Part shown: positions 10,916 to 22,031 of the stretch, piece by piece | Layout of the letters: each line of letters begins with the position of its first letter | Numbering within the stretch: the stretch's first letter is position 1 | Assembly: GCA_001931875.2 (NCBI GenBank) | Contig: MSJH02000482.1 | Span: 1-64,000 of the forward strand | Direction: 5' to 3' | Length of the DNA: 64,000 nucleotides | Source of the DNA: Byssochlamys sp. IMV 00236 | Lineage: Eukaryota; Ascomycota; Eurotiomycetes; Eurotiales; Thermoascaceae | Notes under the pieces: model-generated | Database searches by the model: none | What the model was told of the DNA's origin: nothing | The model's input: only the letters and a program-made list of their open reading frames with translations | Program-made: the position numbers and the translations under genes

Positions 10916-12560
10916 TCATTGCTTTTCATCATCTGCCGGTTTCTCCTTTTCTGGCTTTTCAGCGGATCCCTCTTCAGAGCCCTTCTTTGTCTCTTCCTTT
11001 GTTGCCTGTTCTTGTTGCTCTTTCTGTGCCATTTCGTGGACCACTGCGCCATCTTTCTCCCACTCAGCGGTGGTGTCTTTGAACAGCTCCTTGATCTTCT
11101 TTTGCCTTTCTTCCCTCTCTTTCTCCTCAGCTTCACGCGCCTTCCGCTCTTGTTCCATCTCCTCCATGTGTCGGATATCATCAACGCTGGGCTCATACAA
11201 ATGCCAGATTGTATAGTGCGGAAGGCCGACGACAGAGAATCCCATACGCTTGCACATCTGAGGCCGTGTTAGTAATTTGACATACACCACAAAACTGTCA
11301 GGCTGCTTACCTTCCCAAATGCCTCGGTTTCAGCATGTTTCTCAAAACTGAATGCAGGGAAGTGGGCACCAGAACGGAAGACTTTTGCCTTCGCCAAGAT
11401 ACTGACGCCTCCGACGCCATCAATCTCCATTTCCATATCAGGGTCACCATAAGGATCCCGAAGATATGCCAAATGCGGCCGCCATGTTGCGTATTCCGCA
11501 TATCCCTCAACAATCACCGCATCTTCATCCAACGTGTCTGCGAGTGCCAGGGCCGTCTCCGATTCCTGCCATGAATTCAAATCGTACGGTTGCTCGCCGC
11601 CCAGCCAATCTGGGAGAGGTCGCCAAACATCTGAAAAGGGCAAGGAATGGTTAGCGCAGCCGAAAAGAATGGACAATCGGGTTCACTCACTCGGCACGAT
11701 GACATCTTTATTATGCCTCATCAAGTCTTCCAAAATGGTGAAGGGTGCTGTCTCGACATCTGCATCTCTCCAGTAGACCCAACTATGAGTCGGGCGCAGC
11801 GTGGCGCTCAATAGCCAATTTCGCGCTTGAGCCATCAACTTCCTTCGGCCAGCCTGCGCAGCGAAACCATGTCTGCTCTCCACATCCTGGTTCACTTTCT
11901 GGCCAAAATCCTTCTCGATCACCGAGATCTCTCCGAATTGCATCTTAGGATCCGGGTCATCTTGCAGTTCCTGTAGCATCGAGGACAACAGCTCCAATGT
12001 GTTGTCCTTGGAGTCAGAAACCAAGAATGCCAGGTCAATCAAGTTGTGAGGGTATGTAAAGTTGCGCATGTGAGAGAAGAACATCGGTAGATGGGCTGCC
12101 GCATCTCTCAGGGGAGTGCACAACAGAACGCGCTCTTCGCGCTCCCATCCCCTTGCTGTTCCCTGGACGTTGGAGAGATCATAGTATCGCACTGTCTCCA
12201 ACTGAACGTCTTCCGCAGATGAGAGAAGACCAAGAGACACAGCAGGGAGAAAAGCTGCTCTCCATGACGGGAATATTAGAATCAAACAGACTAACGAAAT
12301 TCCGCCAATGATGCAAAGTCGTTGAATTAGTTGTTTTCGACGTCGAAGAGCCGGCTGCGACCGAGGCTGGAATCTGCTTCTCAGAAAATATCAGGTTAGA
12401 GGCGATTTCTTCTTAACAGAGTATAATTTCTCCCTCGCGACATCTTCCTACGTCAGCGCGGGCTATCCACTCACCTATGGGGAGATATAGAAAAGGTACC
12501 GCCCTCCCCACCACGAGGATAGGCGGTATAGCCAGCTTTATAGGCGGGATGCCTGTTCAT
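10916..12560 (-). CDS. ANP1: Anp1-type alpha-1,6-mannosyltransferase, GT62, mannan polymerase II subunit (477 aa, 4 exons)
   Basis: Exons are 12560-12475, 12376-11691, 11630-11311 and 11257-10916, with introns of 98, 60 and 53 bp. The product is a type II Golgi membrane protein of the Mnn9/Anp1/Van1 family (GT62), which extends the alpha-1,6 mannan backbone of N-glycans. A short cytoplasmic N-terminus with a basic RRRK cluster is followed by one membrane segment at about residues 49-64 (LCIIGGISLVCLILIF). The lumenal catalytic domain follows: VLLCTPLRDAA, NLIDLAFLVSDS, and the DxD-like metal-binding motif in YWRDADVET at about 233-235. FGKMCKRMGFSVVGLPHYTIWHL matches the end of the domain. 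The C-terminal 75 residues form a Glu/Lys-rich coiled coil and acidic tail. The second acceptor reads AAGCAG, so splicing could shift by one codon (Ser-Arg or Arg). Confidence 0.88.
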
Positions 12561-13523
12561 TTCCCCAGCATCAAGAACATGTGCAGTCGAGGAATCTGTG
12601 GGAGTTGCGCAATCTCCCGTCCCCGGGCGTGGACAGTAGAGGCCACGAGCCCCCTGACAGCGCGAGGCACGCTAGGGAGGTTGCAACGCTGCGGAAGAGG
12701 CAAAGGGAGAGCGATTGGATAGAGAGTGGCCGGTCGTAATTCTGACCAAATGCTCTAGTCAAGAGACAGGGGAAAAGAAGGAAAGGAAATGATGTTAAGC
12801 TGTGGCGGAAGGTGAGGTTGTCCTCAACTGCTGCAGCTTAATCGGACATGCAAGCGGCGTCCGCATCATTGATGTTCCTCCCCGGATCCGGACTAGAATC
12901 CCGCTCGCGACAGGCCAGAACATAGCGGAGATGTTTATGGACGTTACCCATGGGGCCTGGCTGATGCTACATTTCTGCGACTTTGATCTATCATCGCCCA
13001 TATCTGCAGCATGTGAGGGGTCGTGTCTCTTGACGATGGACGGGACTGTGAGAAACAGCTGAGCACTCGATATTTATTTATGTCTCTGGCACATAAAACG
13101 CCAAATTCATTTCAGCAAACGAATCAATCCCAACTGTATCAGCAATAATACCCTGTACGCTAAATTTCTTAAGCAATTAATAACTACCATAGGCATCAAG
13201 CAGTAGGGGTGGAGTATTTGCTACATATATGTATGCTACTGTCGACATAGATCGAGAGTCCGCTATCTATAACTGTGTAAGTAACAGGGGAAGGGATTTA
13301 GCTTACTTTACTCGGTACCTGTTTGGTTCGGTGGCCTTCGTCTATTTTTATTTTTTTAAGGTATCATAACGTTGGGCTAAATAGAAGTCATAAAGGACTT
13401 GACACAAACTGACGAGTGACCACACCGCGATTTCCTGATTTATCCACGTCCCATAGTGCTCGATTTAGCTGTATAGATTTTTCATCTCATTCTTCCCCTT
13501 CCTGCTTGTAGAAATCCCATGCA
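12561..13523. other. Intergenic: ANP1 promoter and ARC1 3' flank
   Basis: About 960 bp between two - strand genes. An 86-codon open frame at 12802-13062 (+) begins with GTG, not ATG, and resembles nothing I know. The 13080-13520 half is AT-rich and probably the ARC1 3' region. Confidence 0.45.
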
Positions 13524-14900
13524 TTACCGGACAGTGGCGCCCTTCAGGCTCTTCACTGTGCAGACGCCGCCAGACTTCGTAACAAGTTTGCCAACAGTAG
13601 GCTTTCCAGCTGCTGGGCTGGGCTCGCCAGCTTGCAGTACAGGAACAGCGGTGCTGTCAAAGGCAACCTCGAGGTTGTCAGTGGTCGTGAAACCGGGCTG
13701 GAAGGTCTCCCACAGCTTCTTCTTCGGGTTCAGAACCTTCTCGGGTTCACCCTCGCTCCAGCCCTCGAAGAAGACACGCTCACCGGCAGGGGCGTCAGCG
13801 GGCGGGTTGACCAGTTCGACGGGACCGGCGTGAGAGTCTTCGCCTTCAGCGACGCGCGGCGACGCAGCCAGGACCATCGCGCAAGACTTAATACCACGCA
13901 TGGTAACGGGCTTAAGGTTGCAGACAGTGACGACCTTGCGGCCCTGCATCTCCTCGAGCGGGACAAGGCCGTTCAGACCCGAGCAGACCGTACGGACGGT
14001 CTTGCCGGTTTCTTCATCTGTTGAGGTGTTCTCGGTACCTGGGGCATCACCACAGTCAATGGTGGAGACGTAGAGAGAGTCGGCGTTGGGGTGGTTGATA
14101 GCGCGGAGAATATGACCGACACGGAGATCGATCACGGATGGGGTAGGAGCTGCAGCAGGAGCTGGTGCAGCCTTGGGCTGCTTCTCCTTCTTTTCTTTCT
14201 TCTCCTTCTTCTCCTTCTTCTGGCCAAGAGCCGCCCCGCCAGCAACAGCGGCGGCCGCTCCGCCAACGGCGTCCCTAGCAGACTCAACAGTCTCCGCGAT
14301 AGTAGCCTTAGCCTTCTCAGCCAGGGTCTGGCCGACAACTAGGGGCTTTCCAGCCGCAGCCTCCTTCTCCTTCTTCTTTCGCTCCTTCTCCTCCTTCGGG
14401 TCGATGGGCTTGGGCACGAATATCACTTCGTCAGGGTTGATAGCGACCTTTTCCTCGTCCGGGATCCGCAGACCGAACAGCTCTCCGTTCTGCACGAAGT
14501 CGATGTGTCTCACGATGTGATGATATCCCTTCTCGCCAGTGCGCTCCTCGGGCGTCCACTTCTCAATGACGGGCGCAAGAAGCGCGTAGAGCGCGATATC
14601 CGCAACGGATGGCTTCGCACCCAGCAGGGTTGTCCTTGTCGAGAGATGGGTGTTCAGCTGACCCAGTGTCGTGCCGACAGCAGTTTTGTCATCTTGTGTA
14701 AGGGCAGTCTTCAGGCCTGAAATCGTATCCAGCCATTGCTTGATGTCCGCCTGTTCGGTCTCGCCGAAGGTGCTTTGCGGGAAGATCTTCGGGCTGGCGT
14801 GAAGCAGATCGGGCTCCGTGGCGTCCGGTGAGACGGCTGCGGGATAGGAGCGGTAGAGGAGAGAGAGAAGGGAGGTCTCGGGGGTGGAAGCGGCGGCCAT
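13524..14900 (-). CDS. ARC1: ARC1-like tRNA-binding cofactor of aminoacyl-tRNA synthetases (458 aa; possible longer form from 15239)
   Basis: The product matches yeast Arc1 (G4p1) and animal AIMP1/EMAP II. It binds tRNA and helps deliver it to methionyl- and glutamyl-tRNA synthetases in the cytosol. Residues 1-150 are a GST-C-like interaction domain (LGAKPSVADIALYALLAPVI). Residues 165-255 are a Lys/Ala/Glu-rich basic linker with a run of KKE repeats. Residues 255-458 are the OB-fold tRNA-binding module (VIDLRVGHILRAINHPNADS; VCNLKPVTMRGIKSCAM) plus the EMAP II-like tail. I chose the ATG at 14898-14900 because it starts the conserved domain. The same frame is open for 113 more codons to another ATG at 15237-15239, and that extension looks like a mitochondrial presequence. 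No intron is needed. Confidence 0.9.
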   Translation of the reverse strand: MAAASTPETSLLSLLYRSYPAAVSPDATEPDLLHASPKIFPQSTFGETEQADIKQWLDTISGLKTALTQDDKTAVGTTLGQLNTHLSTRTTLLGAKPSVADIALYALLAPVIEKWTPEERTGEKGYHHIVRHIDFVQNGELFGLRIPDEEKVAINPDEVIFVPKPIDPKEEKERKKKEKEAAAGKPLVVGQTLAEKAKATIAETVESARDAVGGAAAAVAGGAALGQKKEKKEKKEKKEKQPKAAPAPAAAPTPSVIDLRVGHILRAINHPNADSLYVSTIDCGDAPGTENTSTDEETGKTVRTVCSGLNGLVPLEEMQGRKVVTVCNLKPVTMRGIKSCAMVLAASPRVAEGEDSHAGPVELVNPPADAPAGERVFFEGWSEGEPEKVLNPKKKLWETFQPGFTTTDNLEVAFDSTAVPVLQAGEPSPAAGKPTVGKLVTKSGGVCTVKSLKGATVR

Positions 14901-15239
14901 CTTGGAAAAAGATAGGCGTTGGTTGAAGATCAGGGATCGAGAGATTAGCAGACGAGAAAGAGGAGGGGCAGTTGTGGCACGAGACGCCAGTAGTGAGGTC
15001 AATGGCCTAAAGAGTGGCGGGGTATTATTATTGGCGACCCGCAGCCAGGTCGCAACGGGGACGAAGAACTTCAGGTTGGTGGCGGGAGAGACCCTCGGGG
15101 AATTGGATAAAGTACTCAATTGCGAATGTCCTCGAGAAGAAAAAGATACCAGCGCTCTGCCGTCCAGACTCAATTGCAGGATGGAGTTGACCTGGATCCG
15201 GTAACTTTTTGCTACCTTAGGGTTGCGGGCCCACCGCAT

Positions 15240-15620
15240 GACTCAGCCTAAGCGAAGGCAAATCGCCTTGACAGTATGTATGATATTAACTAGTTGCAAA
15301 GGCGTAGGCCTTGTTCTAGTATACAAGGTTGAGAAAAGTGGCTGATATTGCAGCTGCGTGTCTATTTCGACCATGAAGAAAAAGCGCAGTGGAGACTTTT
15401 CCTGATCTGCTGGGCTGGCCTGTTCTCAAACTATGTGACTGACTTAGAAAACAGGGGGTTAACTATGGTATCGCACGGCTCTGCCAGAATCCGCTATACA
15501 GTTATTAGCTTAATTCCTACCTTGTTACCTAAAGAGGAAAAAAAGAAGTCGAAGGCTCTTGGTATAAGGACCTGTAGTTATGAAGCAAAAAAGCATATAT
15601 AGATCTAAGAACAAAAAAGC
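15240..15620. other. Intergenic between ARC1 5' end and the tRNA 3' end
   Basis: About 380 bp, probably containing the ARC1 promoter. I see no other gene. The six-A run at 15613-15618 belongs to the tRNA terminator on the other strand. Confidence 0.4.
15613..15618 (-). terminator. Pol III terminator of the tRNA-Val gene
   Basis: There are six T residues on the - strand, two bases after the discriminator position of the tRNA. A run of four or more T residues is the normal Pol III stop. Confidence 0.85.
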
Positions 15621-15709
15621 TAGTCGCGGCCGGGGTCGAACCGGCGACCTCGACGGTACACCATCGGTAAGATGTGAACGACGAATCATAACCACTAGAC
15701 CACGCGACT
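15621..15709 (-). tRNA. tRNA-Val(CAC) with a 16-nt intron
   Basis: The acceptor stem AGTCGCG/CGCGACT pairs perfectly over 7 bp, with discriminator A at 15621. The D arm is GTCT-AGTGGTTA-TGAT (A box). The T arm GCCGG-TTCGACC-CCGGC contains the B box. The anticodon stem is CGTCG/CGTCG, that is four Watson-Crick pairs around a central U-U mismatch. The loop starts TTCACA, so the anticodon is CAC (valine, codon GUG). A 16-nt intron (TCTTACCGATGGTGTA) follows position 37; its GTG can pair with the CAC anticodon, as in normal eukaryotic pre-tRNA introns. The mature length without the 3' CCA is 73 nt. The intron boundaries come from the fold alone. Confidence 0.85.
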
Positions 15710-16201
15710 TAGCTTGATTGAGTTTCCCGTTAACTGCTATATCAAGACTTCGTATCGCGGTTTCATGACTGCAACATGCACAACAACAATATTTAATACT
15801 CAATAAAGTGTCCGGGATGAGATATCTAACATCAGTTTATCATATATACAACCATCCCTCTGTTCCATACGAGTCTCCAGCGAGTGCTGTTGTGTTGTTT
15901 ATGCACTACCTCTTGACTCAGAATATGGAGTGCTTGAAAGTAAAACTCGGATTATATAGTACGTGTTTATGGACCAGCCAAGAAGTTAAAAACACCCTTA
16001 AAACGTGATTGTTGGTGTGTGTCTTGTTTCTATTCGTGATATGATACTACAGCGCTTTCAGGAGGCACAAGAGAAAGGAAAATGCGCGTCATGCTGGAGA
16101 ATAAATAGATACATCAAATGCAAAATGCTGTAGGGTCAAGCTGTACGTCTACCAGATGCAAAACGTCGTACCTGAGACTTCATGTCCTTCGCCCCTATGA
16201 T
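15710..16201. other. Intergenic: tRNA 5' flank and protease 3' flank
   Basis: AT-rich, with no coding frame that I can support. Confidence 0.4.
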
Positions 16202-17203
16202 TTATGCTGCCGGAGTGGCGAGACCGAGGGAAGGGCCACGCATGTCAAATGCGACGAACATACTCTTGAGGAAGACGTCGCCGAAGATTTGGAGCTCACT
16301 TCCCTGGTTGGATTGGACGCCACCGTAGCAGACTGGGAAGAATGTTAGCTGCAAATTCCATATGAAGGGGTTCGAACTGAACAACAGAATGGCCAAACAT
16401 ACCCTTTTCGCCGGTAGTGGTGTTGGTGCCGACCTCGGAGAAGTTGAGGACTGAAGCAGGGACAGTTGCAAGGTTGTTGTCGCCAGTGGCCACGGACAAA
16501 TCAGGGAGCTCGGCATTGCATGGGAAAATGAAGCCACCGACACTTGCTGCATTGACGGCACCGGGCACTTGTTCATAGTATGCAGTAGCAGTCTCGGGGG
16601 CCACAAGCATGAGAGTCGTACCAGTGTCAGCGATCGCGATAGGTGCCGTCTTGACCTGCTGCATCGTTCCGTTGCCAACAGCAAACTGTGCAGAGTTGAA
16701 TTGCCAGAACCCATTGGAGTTGTCGATGCTGATATTAGCCATCTGTCCTTGGAACAAGCTCTTGTCAATTGTTCCAAACTCATACTGACCCGCACCGCCA
16801 GACTTTAGCAGTGCTGTCATGACGGGCTCGTCCAAGGTGGGCGCAACATTCGCAAAGAATGTATTCTGCTGCTTGGGCTGCACGGTGTTCAGCTTCGAGA
16901 AAGCCAAACCTACCAATCCATTGGAAAATGTATCTTCAATGAAGGAGTCGGATACGTTGGTTGGAAGCCCGATAGCCTGGTTCTGGGCAACAGCACCACC
17001 AATATCCACAGTGTCCGTTCCAACGGGACCGTTAGCAAACGACCCATCACCGTAACTGATGTCGAACTCAGAGCCTTGCAACGTCTTTGCGGTCTTTGAC
17101 TTGGCTGGATCATAGACCGTGTGGCCCTGTAGGGCCTGTGCATTCAGATTTGTGTTGAATACCCACCTGAGAAGTGTTCGTCAGCATATATTCGGCTAAA
17201 GGA

Positions 17204-17238
<35 letters not shown>

Positions 17239-17636
17239 ACGACAACATACATGTCAGAGGATCCAGTGTCAAAATCCATCATCACTGTCTGTCCGCCAAT
17301 CTTGACCGGAGAAACGAATTCGGCATCATTCTGAACCGACTTAGCGCTCACTGCTCCAGTCTGCTCCGGCTCCGCGACATCAGTCTGGCCAGCGTTTTGC
17401 TTGGGCTTCCGTTCAAGAGGCTCGAAGTCTAGAACGTCAAGACCGAAGTCCGTTGGAATGATACCAAATTTTCCATAGGCTTTCTTCAGAGCCGTTGGAC
17501 CATGGGGAACATAGTCTGTGCGACGTATCCGTTCGACCTTAAAGGACCTGCCTTTTCGCTGAGAGCGAGTGGGCACAGAGAGGACACCACTCGTCACGAG
17601 AAGAAGAACACAGATGAATGACTGTAAGAGCTGCAT
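16202..17636 (-). CDS. Secreted pepsin-like aspartic protease, family A1 (426 aa, 3 exons)
   Basis: Exons are 17636-17251, 17166-16403 and 16332-16202, with introns of 84 and 70 bp; the phases close to 426 aa. The start ATG 17636 places a typical signal peptide at the N-terminus ([20 protein letters not shown]). A basic, charged propeptide reaches to about residue 100. The first catalytic Asp is about Asp123 in [10 protein letters not shown] and the second about Asp309 in IADTGTTLM. The flap tyrosine lies in SYGDGS at about 167. A late cysteine pair is plausible (FPCNAELP and VCYGGVQSN). The fold is that of aspergillopepsin I/PepA-like acid proteases, secreted or vacuolar; I cannot separate paralogues. 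Intron 1 holds a 30-bp GA repeat. An AT-rich, TATA-like stretch lies at about 17741-17755. Confidence 0.9.
17206..17235. repeat. (GA)15 microsatellite inside intron 1 of the aspartic protease
   Basis: About 30 bp of uninterrupted GA/AG. On the coding strand it reads CT-CT and lies between the donor and the acceptor, so it forms a long pyrimidine tract within the 84-bp intron. Confidence 0.9.
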
Positions 17637-19367
17637 GTTTGACGAATGCCTCCTGAGCGACGTCACGAATAGAATAGAATAGACCTGGAAGACCACACAG
17701 AGGCCAGTAGTAAGTTCTAAAAATGACGGGGGAAAATGCCCTTTTTATTAAAAGGACCCTGGATAAAGAAAGTAAACAGGGCCGAGTCCTGACTCGACGC
17801 TGTGAAGAGAAGGTAAGGAAGAATAACAAAGGGACCTCGGGGTGTGAAGGTCTCCGGTAGATGTCAACAACCACACAAAGGAAAAGGAAAAGAACAAAAC
17901 AGAGTCAAAGCAGCTCTAAAAAAGAACAATAGAAGGGGTATACATATGGACGGAGAATTATGAAATACTCCAGAGATCGAAACTCCACTTGATCCACGCT
18001 GCCATCTCCGTTCTCAGAAAGGTCAGAGATATCGCAGGGGTCCTGGTCAGGAGGGACCCCGATGGGGGATATCTACTGGAGGGTTCGTTCATTCACTCGC
18101 ATCCTGACAAGTAGAGTCATGGACAGTGGACCCAGGCACCCGTCGTTCAGTCAGCAGAAAAAGCCGTTACAGGAAATCTATGGCGATATCAAACCCCGGG
18201 CGCCTCGTCCAGGTGGAGAGGGCAAGTTCCCAGCAGGGCTATAGGTGGGTTCGCAGCATGACAGTGATGGTATCAGGCCAAGACCATAGTAGCAGTAACC
18301 AGCGCTCCGGGCCTCTCAAAGCGAATAGCTGATGTTTCAACCAGGGGGAGGCGCTGCGTATGCTCGGCGGCGATGGCCTCCATCTGAAACGCGGAGCCGC
18401 GCACACCAAAAACGACCTCACCAATTCTCGCCTGCTAATCAACGCCGCCCGCACCTTGCGTACTGAAACCGATGGCCCAGGAGCTGTTCGCCGCGGGGTG
18501 AGGCCTGTCGAGTATGCTCATAAAGATGGCAAGGTTAAACGGCTGTCAGGTAGATTTGTCACAGAAGAGGACGGAATCATCCGAGGATCGCTAACAACGA
18601 ACTGCCAAAAGGGGCAATCTGAACTTCATCCCGAGCAACTCAACTAGATAGGATCGATGTGCCCACGTACCCGTCTCATCTACGCGAATAGGTTTGACTC
18701 AAAACACGCCTTATTGTTTCTCTTGCTTCATAAGGTCCTGTGTTTCTCGATCGCTTACGAACGACTTACTCGATCCGTTTAGAGGTTCGAGGTCCTCGAC
18801 CACAATGTTACCCTCTGTAACGCCCGCTTCTTCCATGACGTCCTCCGATCGCGACTAATGATATACCTAGTACACGTGCCTTACTAGTTACTATGTGGAA
18901 GACTCACCAGCTCAGGGGCTGATACATAGGTTGGAGATGATACTCAAATCTCGGTCAGAAAACTGTGTCTGAAAGATATAAAGATATTGGAACTGCTCAC
19001 GGATACATTGGTATGAAGTATCAATGATAGTATATACGACGTAGCTTGGATCTCTGACTGGTGAATATATATAATGAGAAATGATTGAAGTGTACGGAGT
19101 AGTCTACCGAGGGATCGTTTCGCAGTATCAGCCGGTCTGTCTCCTGTGACCTCTCGCCATCATATAGTAAGCTATCAAATATCATCAATTTATCACCGAT
19201 AAAATGCAGCACTCACAAGAAAAAAAGCGCAGGTATCCAGGACATAACGAATTGGTATCAATCAAAAAGTAGTTCTTTTCTAACGCCGCCCAGATGCAAA
19301 CCGCAAAGAATAGTAACTGTAAAATGCCATGAACAGACGGAGGTGAACCATCACAAAGGCGATGACA
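17637..19367. other. 1.7 kb intergenic: protease promoter and NBP35 3' flank
   Basis: Both neighbours lie on the - strand, so the left part should contain the protease promoter. A 95-codon ATG frame at 18360-18647 (+) has no recognised similarity and no evident splice partners. A TACGGAGTA motif is at about 19093-19101. I see no RNA gene. Confidence 0.45.
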
Positions 19368-20454
19368 TTACTCCTCCTTTTCTTCAGGGAGCACTGTATT
19401 AGGGTCCTCCCCGATCTGCTCACTCACTGATCGTACGACCTGCTTGATAGCCTTCGAAGCCGGACTGTCCGGGAAGTTATCCACAAAACTCTCGCCGTAG
19501 TCGCAAGCCATTCCTACTCTGGGGTCAAGGGGAACTGACCCCAGGAATGGGATCCCCATCTTTTTCGCAAGTCTCTTTCCACCCCCTGTCGTCTTTCGGA
19601 AAATCTGACTTTCAGTTTTACAATTGGGACAGGCGAATCCACTCATATTCTCCACGAGCCCTAGAATACGGATTCCGGCTTTGCGACAGAAGTCGATCTC
19701 TTTTCGCACATCGAGCAGGGAGACTTCCTGGGGCGTCGTCACAACGACAGCACCATCGACGCCAGATTCTTTCAGGAGACTGTTAACCGAAAGATGTTCA
19801 TCCGATGTTCCCGGCGGAGTGTCAATGATGAGATAGTCCAGATCGCCCCATTCGACATCTTTGAGGAATTGTTTGATAAGTCCGTTCTTTTTGGGGCCCC
19901 TCCAGATGACCGCCTGATCCCGAGACGGAAGCATGAACTGAATCGACATGGCGCCAAGATTATCTGTCACCCACACAGGGCTCCATCCTGCATTGCTAAC
20001 ATGAATTGTTTCCTCCTCCACACCCATCATCTTGGGTATTGACGGCCCGCAGATATCTGTATCGCAGACACAAACCGTGGACTCCGGGTTGGAGGCAAAA
20101 GCGTGAGCGAGCAGCGTAGAGAACGTCGACTTCCCCACACCTCCTTTCCCGGAAAGAACTAGGATCTTGTGTCGAATTGAAGCGAGACGGGCCGTTACGA
20201 CAGGAATGTCTGGATCGGGTCCCTTTGGCGCTGAAGCACAGATCGCTTGGTTTGGACATCCGGCGCAAGCGTCGCCTTTCCCTGCTTGCTCAGACTCGGG
20301 GCCTGGGCAGTGCTCTAATCGAAAGTCAACAAAATGTGCGATGCAAACGACCATGGAGCCAATATTTACCTGGTTCTGGAGCAACGAGGTTGGAGTCGAG
20401 CTTGGATTGTGTTGCGACATACGCCGCAGTCGGCTCCTCCAGAGATGGCGCCAT
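19368..20454 (-). CDS. NBP35: Cytosolic Fe-S cluster assembly P-loop scaffold NBP35 (343 aa, 2 exons)
   Basis: Exons are 20454-20370 and 20314-19368, with a 55-bp intron (GTAAAT..TAG); the total is 343 aa. Nbp35 forms a complex with Cfd1 on which 4Fe-4S clusters are built for cytosolic and nuclear proteins. The N-terminal ferredoxin-like motif that separates Nbp35 from Cfd1 is present: Cys31, Cys45, Cys48 and Cys54 (C-x13-C-x2-C-x5-C). The deviant Walker A motif GKGGVGKST is at 84-92. The bridging CxxC is at about Cys257/Cys260 (FACPNCKTE), and the MRP signature [11 protein letters not shown] is intact. All key residues are there. It is divergent from CHO2, with 1.6 kb between the starts. Confidence 0.95.
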
Positions 20455-22031
20455 GTCCGCAGATATTCTACTCTACTTGTGACGACCTAACCAAGTAGAC
20501 CAAGATAAATGCGCCTTAAGTTATGGAAGATGTAGAGGTCAGAATGACAGAGTAACAACGATGTACCATAAGGATCAAAACTGAAAAAGTGAGAGAGGAA
20601 TCACTGATAGGCGCTGGAGCTGATTGATAATGGAAGTGGGATGACAAACCCCGGGGTGGCGACTGGCGGGGACGGTGGACTTTTCTGGCGTCAGATTAGC
20701 TACGGTACTCATTTACACAGAGTATGCTGAGGAAGCGCTCATTATTATTGGCTTTTCTACTGTAAGGGTTCTTTCTGATCAGGGCTCTTTTCTTTCTTTT
20801 CTCTATTTTTTTTCTTTGTTTACGAACAGCATAGGGTAACTGCGTATCCCAATTGCGCAATGATAAGAGAGGGATCCTTGTTGGCCGCGCTACTATTATA
20901 AACACCCACTCCATGAGTGAGAATAAAATCCCTAAAAAGCCATGTTTGCCTTTCGACTTATGAAGAAGAAGATGAAGAAGGAAAAAAAAAAAAAAACACT
21001 TGTTGTCAAGGATGCCCACGGGGAAATTCCGGGCATATATCTGCCCACAGACGAACGCCTCGAACTCGAACTCAAAACCATGTGCTGTTACCCACGAAGA
21101 GAATGGAATGAGAGTAGATAGATTAGTTACTCGAGCTGACATGAGAACTGTCGCTCTGAGATAGCTCTGAGATGGTATTACTGCCACATCAAGGACAGAG
21201 ACGAAGTGATTTCCGGGATAATCGTTGTGCTTGGAAATGCCTGGATTAGAAGTTATCCAGTAAGCGGTGGCTATACCATCTCCACGAGGTGTCAGTTTCC
21301 AGTGTGAGGCTAGTTGCAATAATCTGATCTCATTTGCTGGTCCTTCACATATACTCTCGAGTATGTGCCGCAAGGGCCTGGACAAGCTCGTCTCAAGGCT
21401 CCAGGCAAGGATTAGAAGCGTTGATCATCCACGCTTGGCGATGAAAACAGCGTTCTCTTTTTCAAGTTTCAACACCATCCAAGATCTGCTTCCCCGCATC
21501 TTCTCCAAGTCAGCGGCAATTCTCCGTCCCGAAAGGACACACCGTAGATTCTATGATACTCTAGAGCAGATGCAATAATGGATTCTTCCTCCAGTTAATA
21601 ATTATTATTTATTAAATAATAACCCCAAATTCTAGTTACCAATCTCGCCAAGAATGCACTGTGGATTATTAACATTCTGTCCACTTCGGCCGATTTCGCT
21701 GGCGAACGAAAGGAACTCGGTCGGTCCGGACTCCACGGGGATCCGAATACGGTCTCGTCATCGGCCAGGCGGAGGCTAAACCGACTAATAATAATAACGG
21801 ATGAATATTCAACAACATCGTCACGGATAGTTGAATAATAATGGTTTTTGTTGGGCTTGGTCCTATCTAGCTTATGCCACTGCAGGGACCGTCTCACTAT
21901 ATCTAGCGCCCGCTCGGACACAATCACAAGCCAATTCAGAACAACCCCAACCCCGGCTGCAATAATTCCTTCCCGCATTCCATGTACTGAGCGATTTGTT
22001 CAATCCATTGTTGGCTGAATTACAAGCCATA
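20455..22031. other. Divergent intergenic region NBP35/CHO2 with unassigned open frames
   Basis: About 1.6 kb holding the promoters of both flanking genes. A - strand frame is open from 21385 to 20696; its first ATG is at 21142, giving about 148 codons including a poly-Phe run made by a T tract. On the other strand, 21363-21578 gives 71 codons. Neither resembles a family I know. Several TAATAA/TTATTA clusters occur at 21596-21625 and 21785-21845. Confidence 0.4.

Noticed and set aside
12802..13062. 86-codon frame upstream of ANP1
   Set aside because: It starts with GTG, which fungi do not normally use, and lies in the ANP1 promoter region.
18360..18647. 95-codon ATG frame between the protease and NBP35
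   Set aside because: No similarity, no splice context and no partner exon; possible but not supported.
20696..21385. 229-codon open frame on the - strand
   Set aside because: It begins with TTG; the first ATG leaves about 148 codons. It includes a poly-Phe run from a T tract and a Lys-rich end, and resembles no family. Kept only as a note in the intergenic entry.
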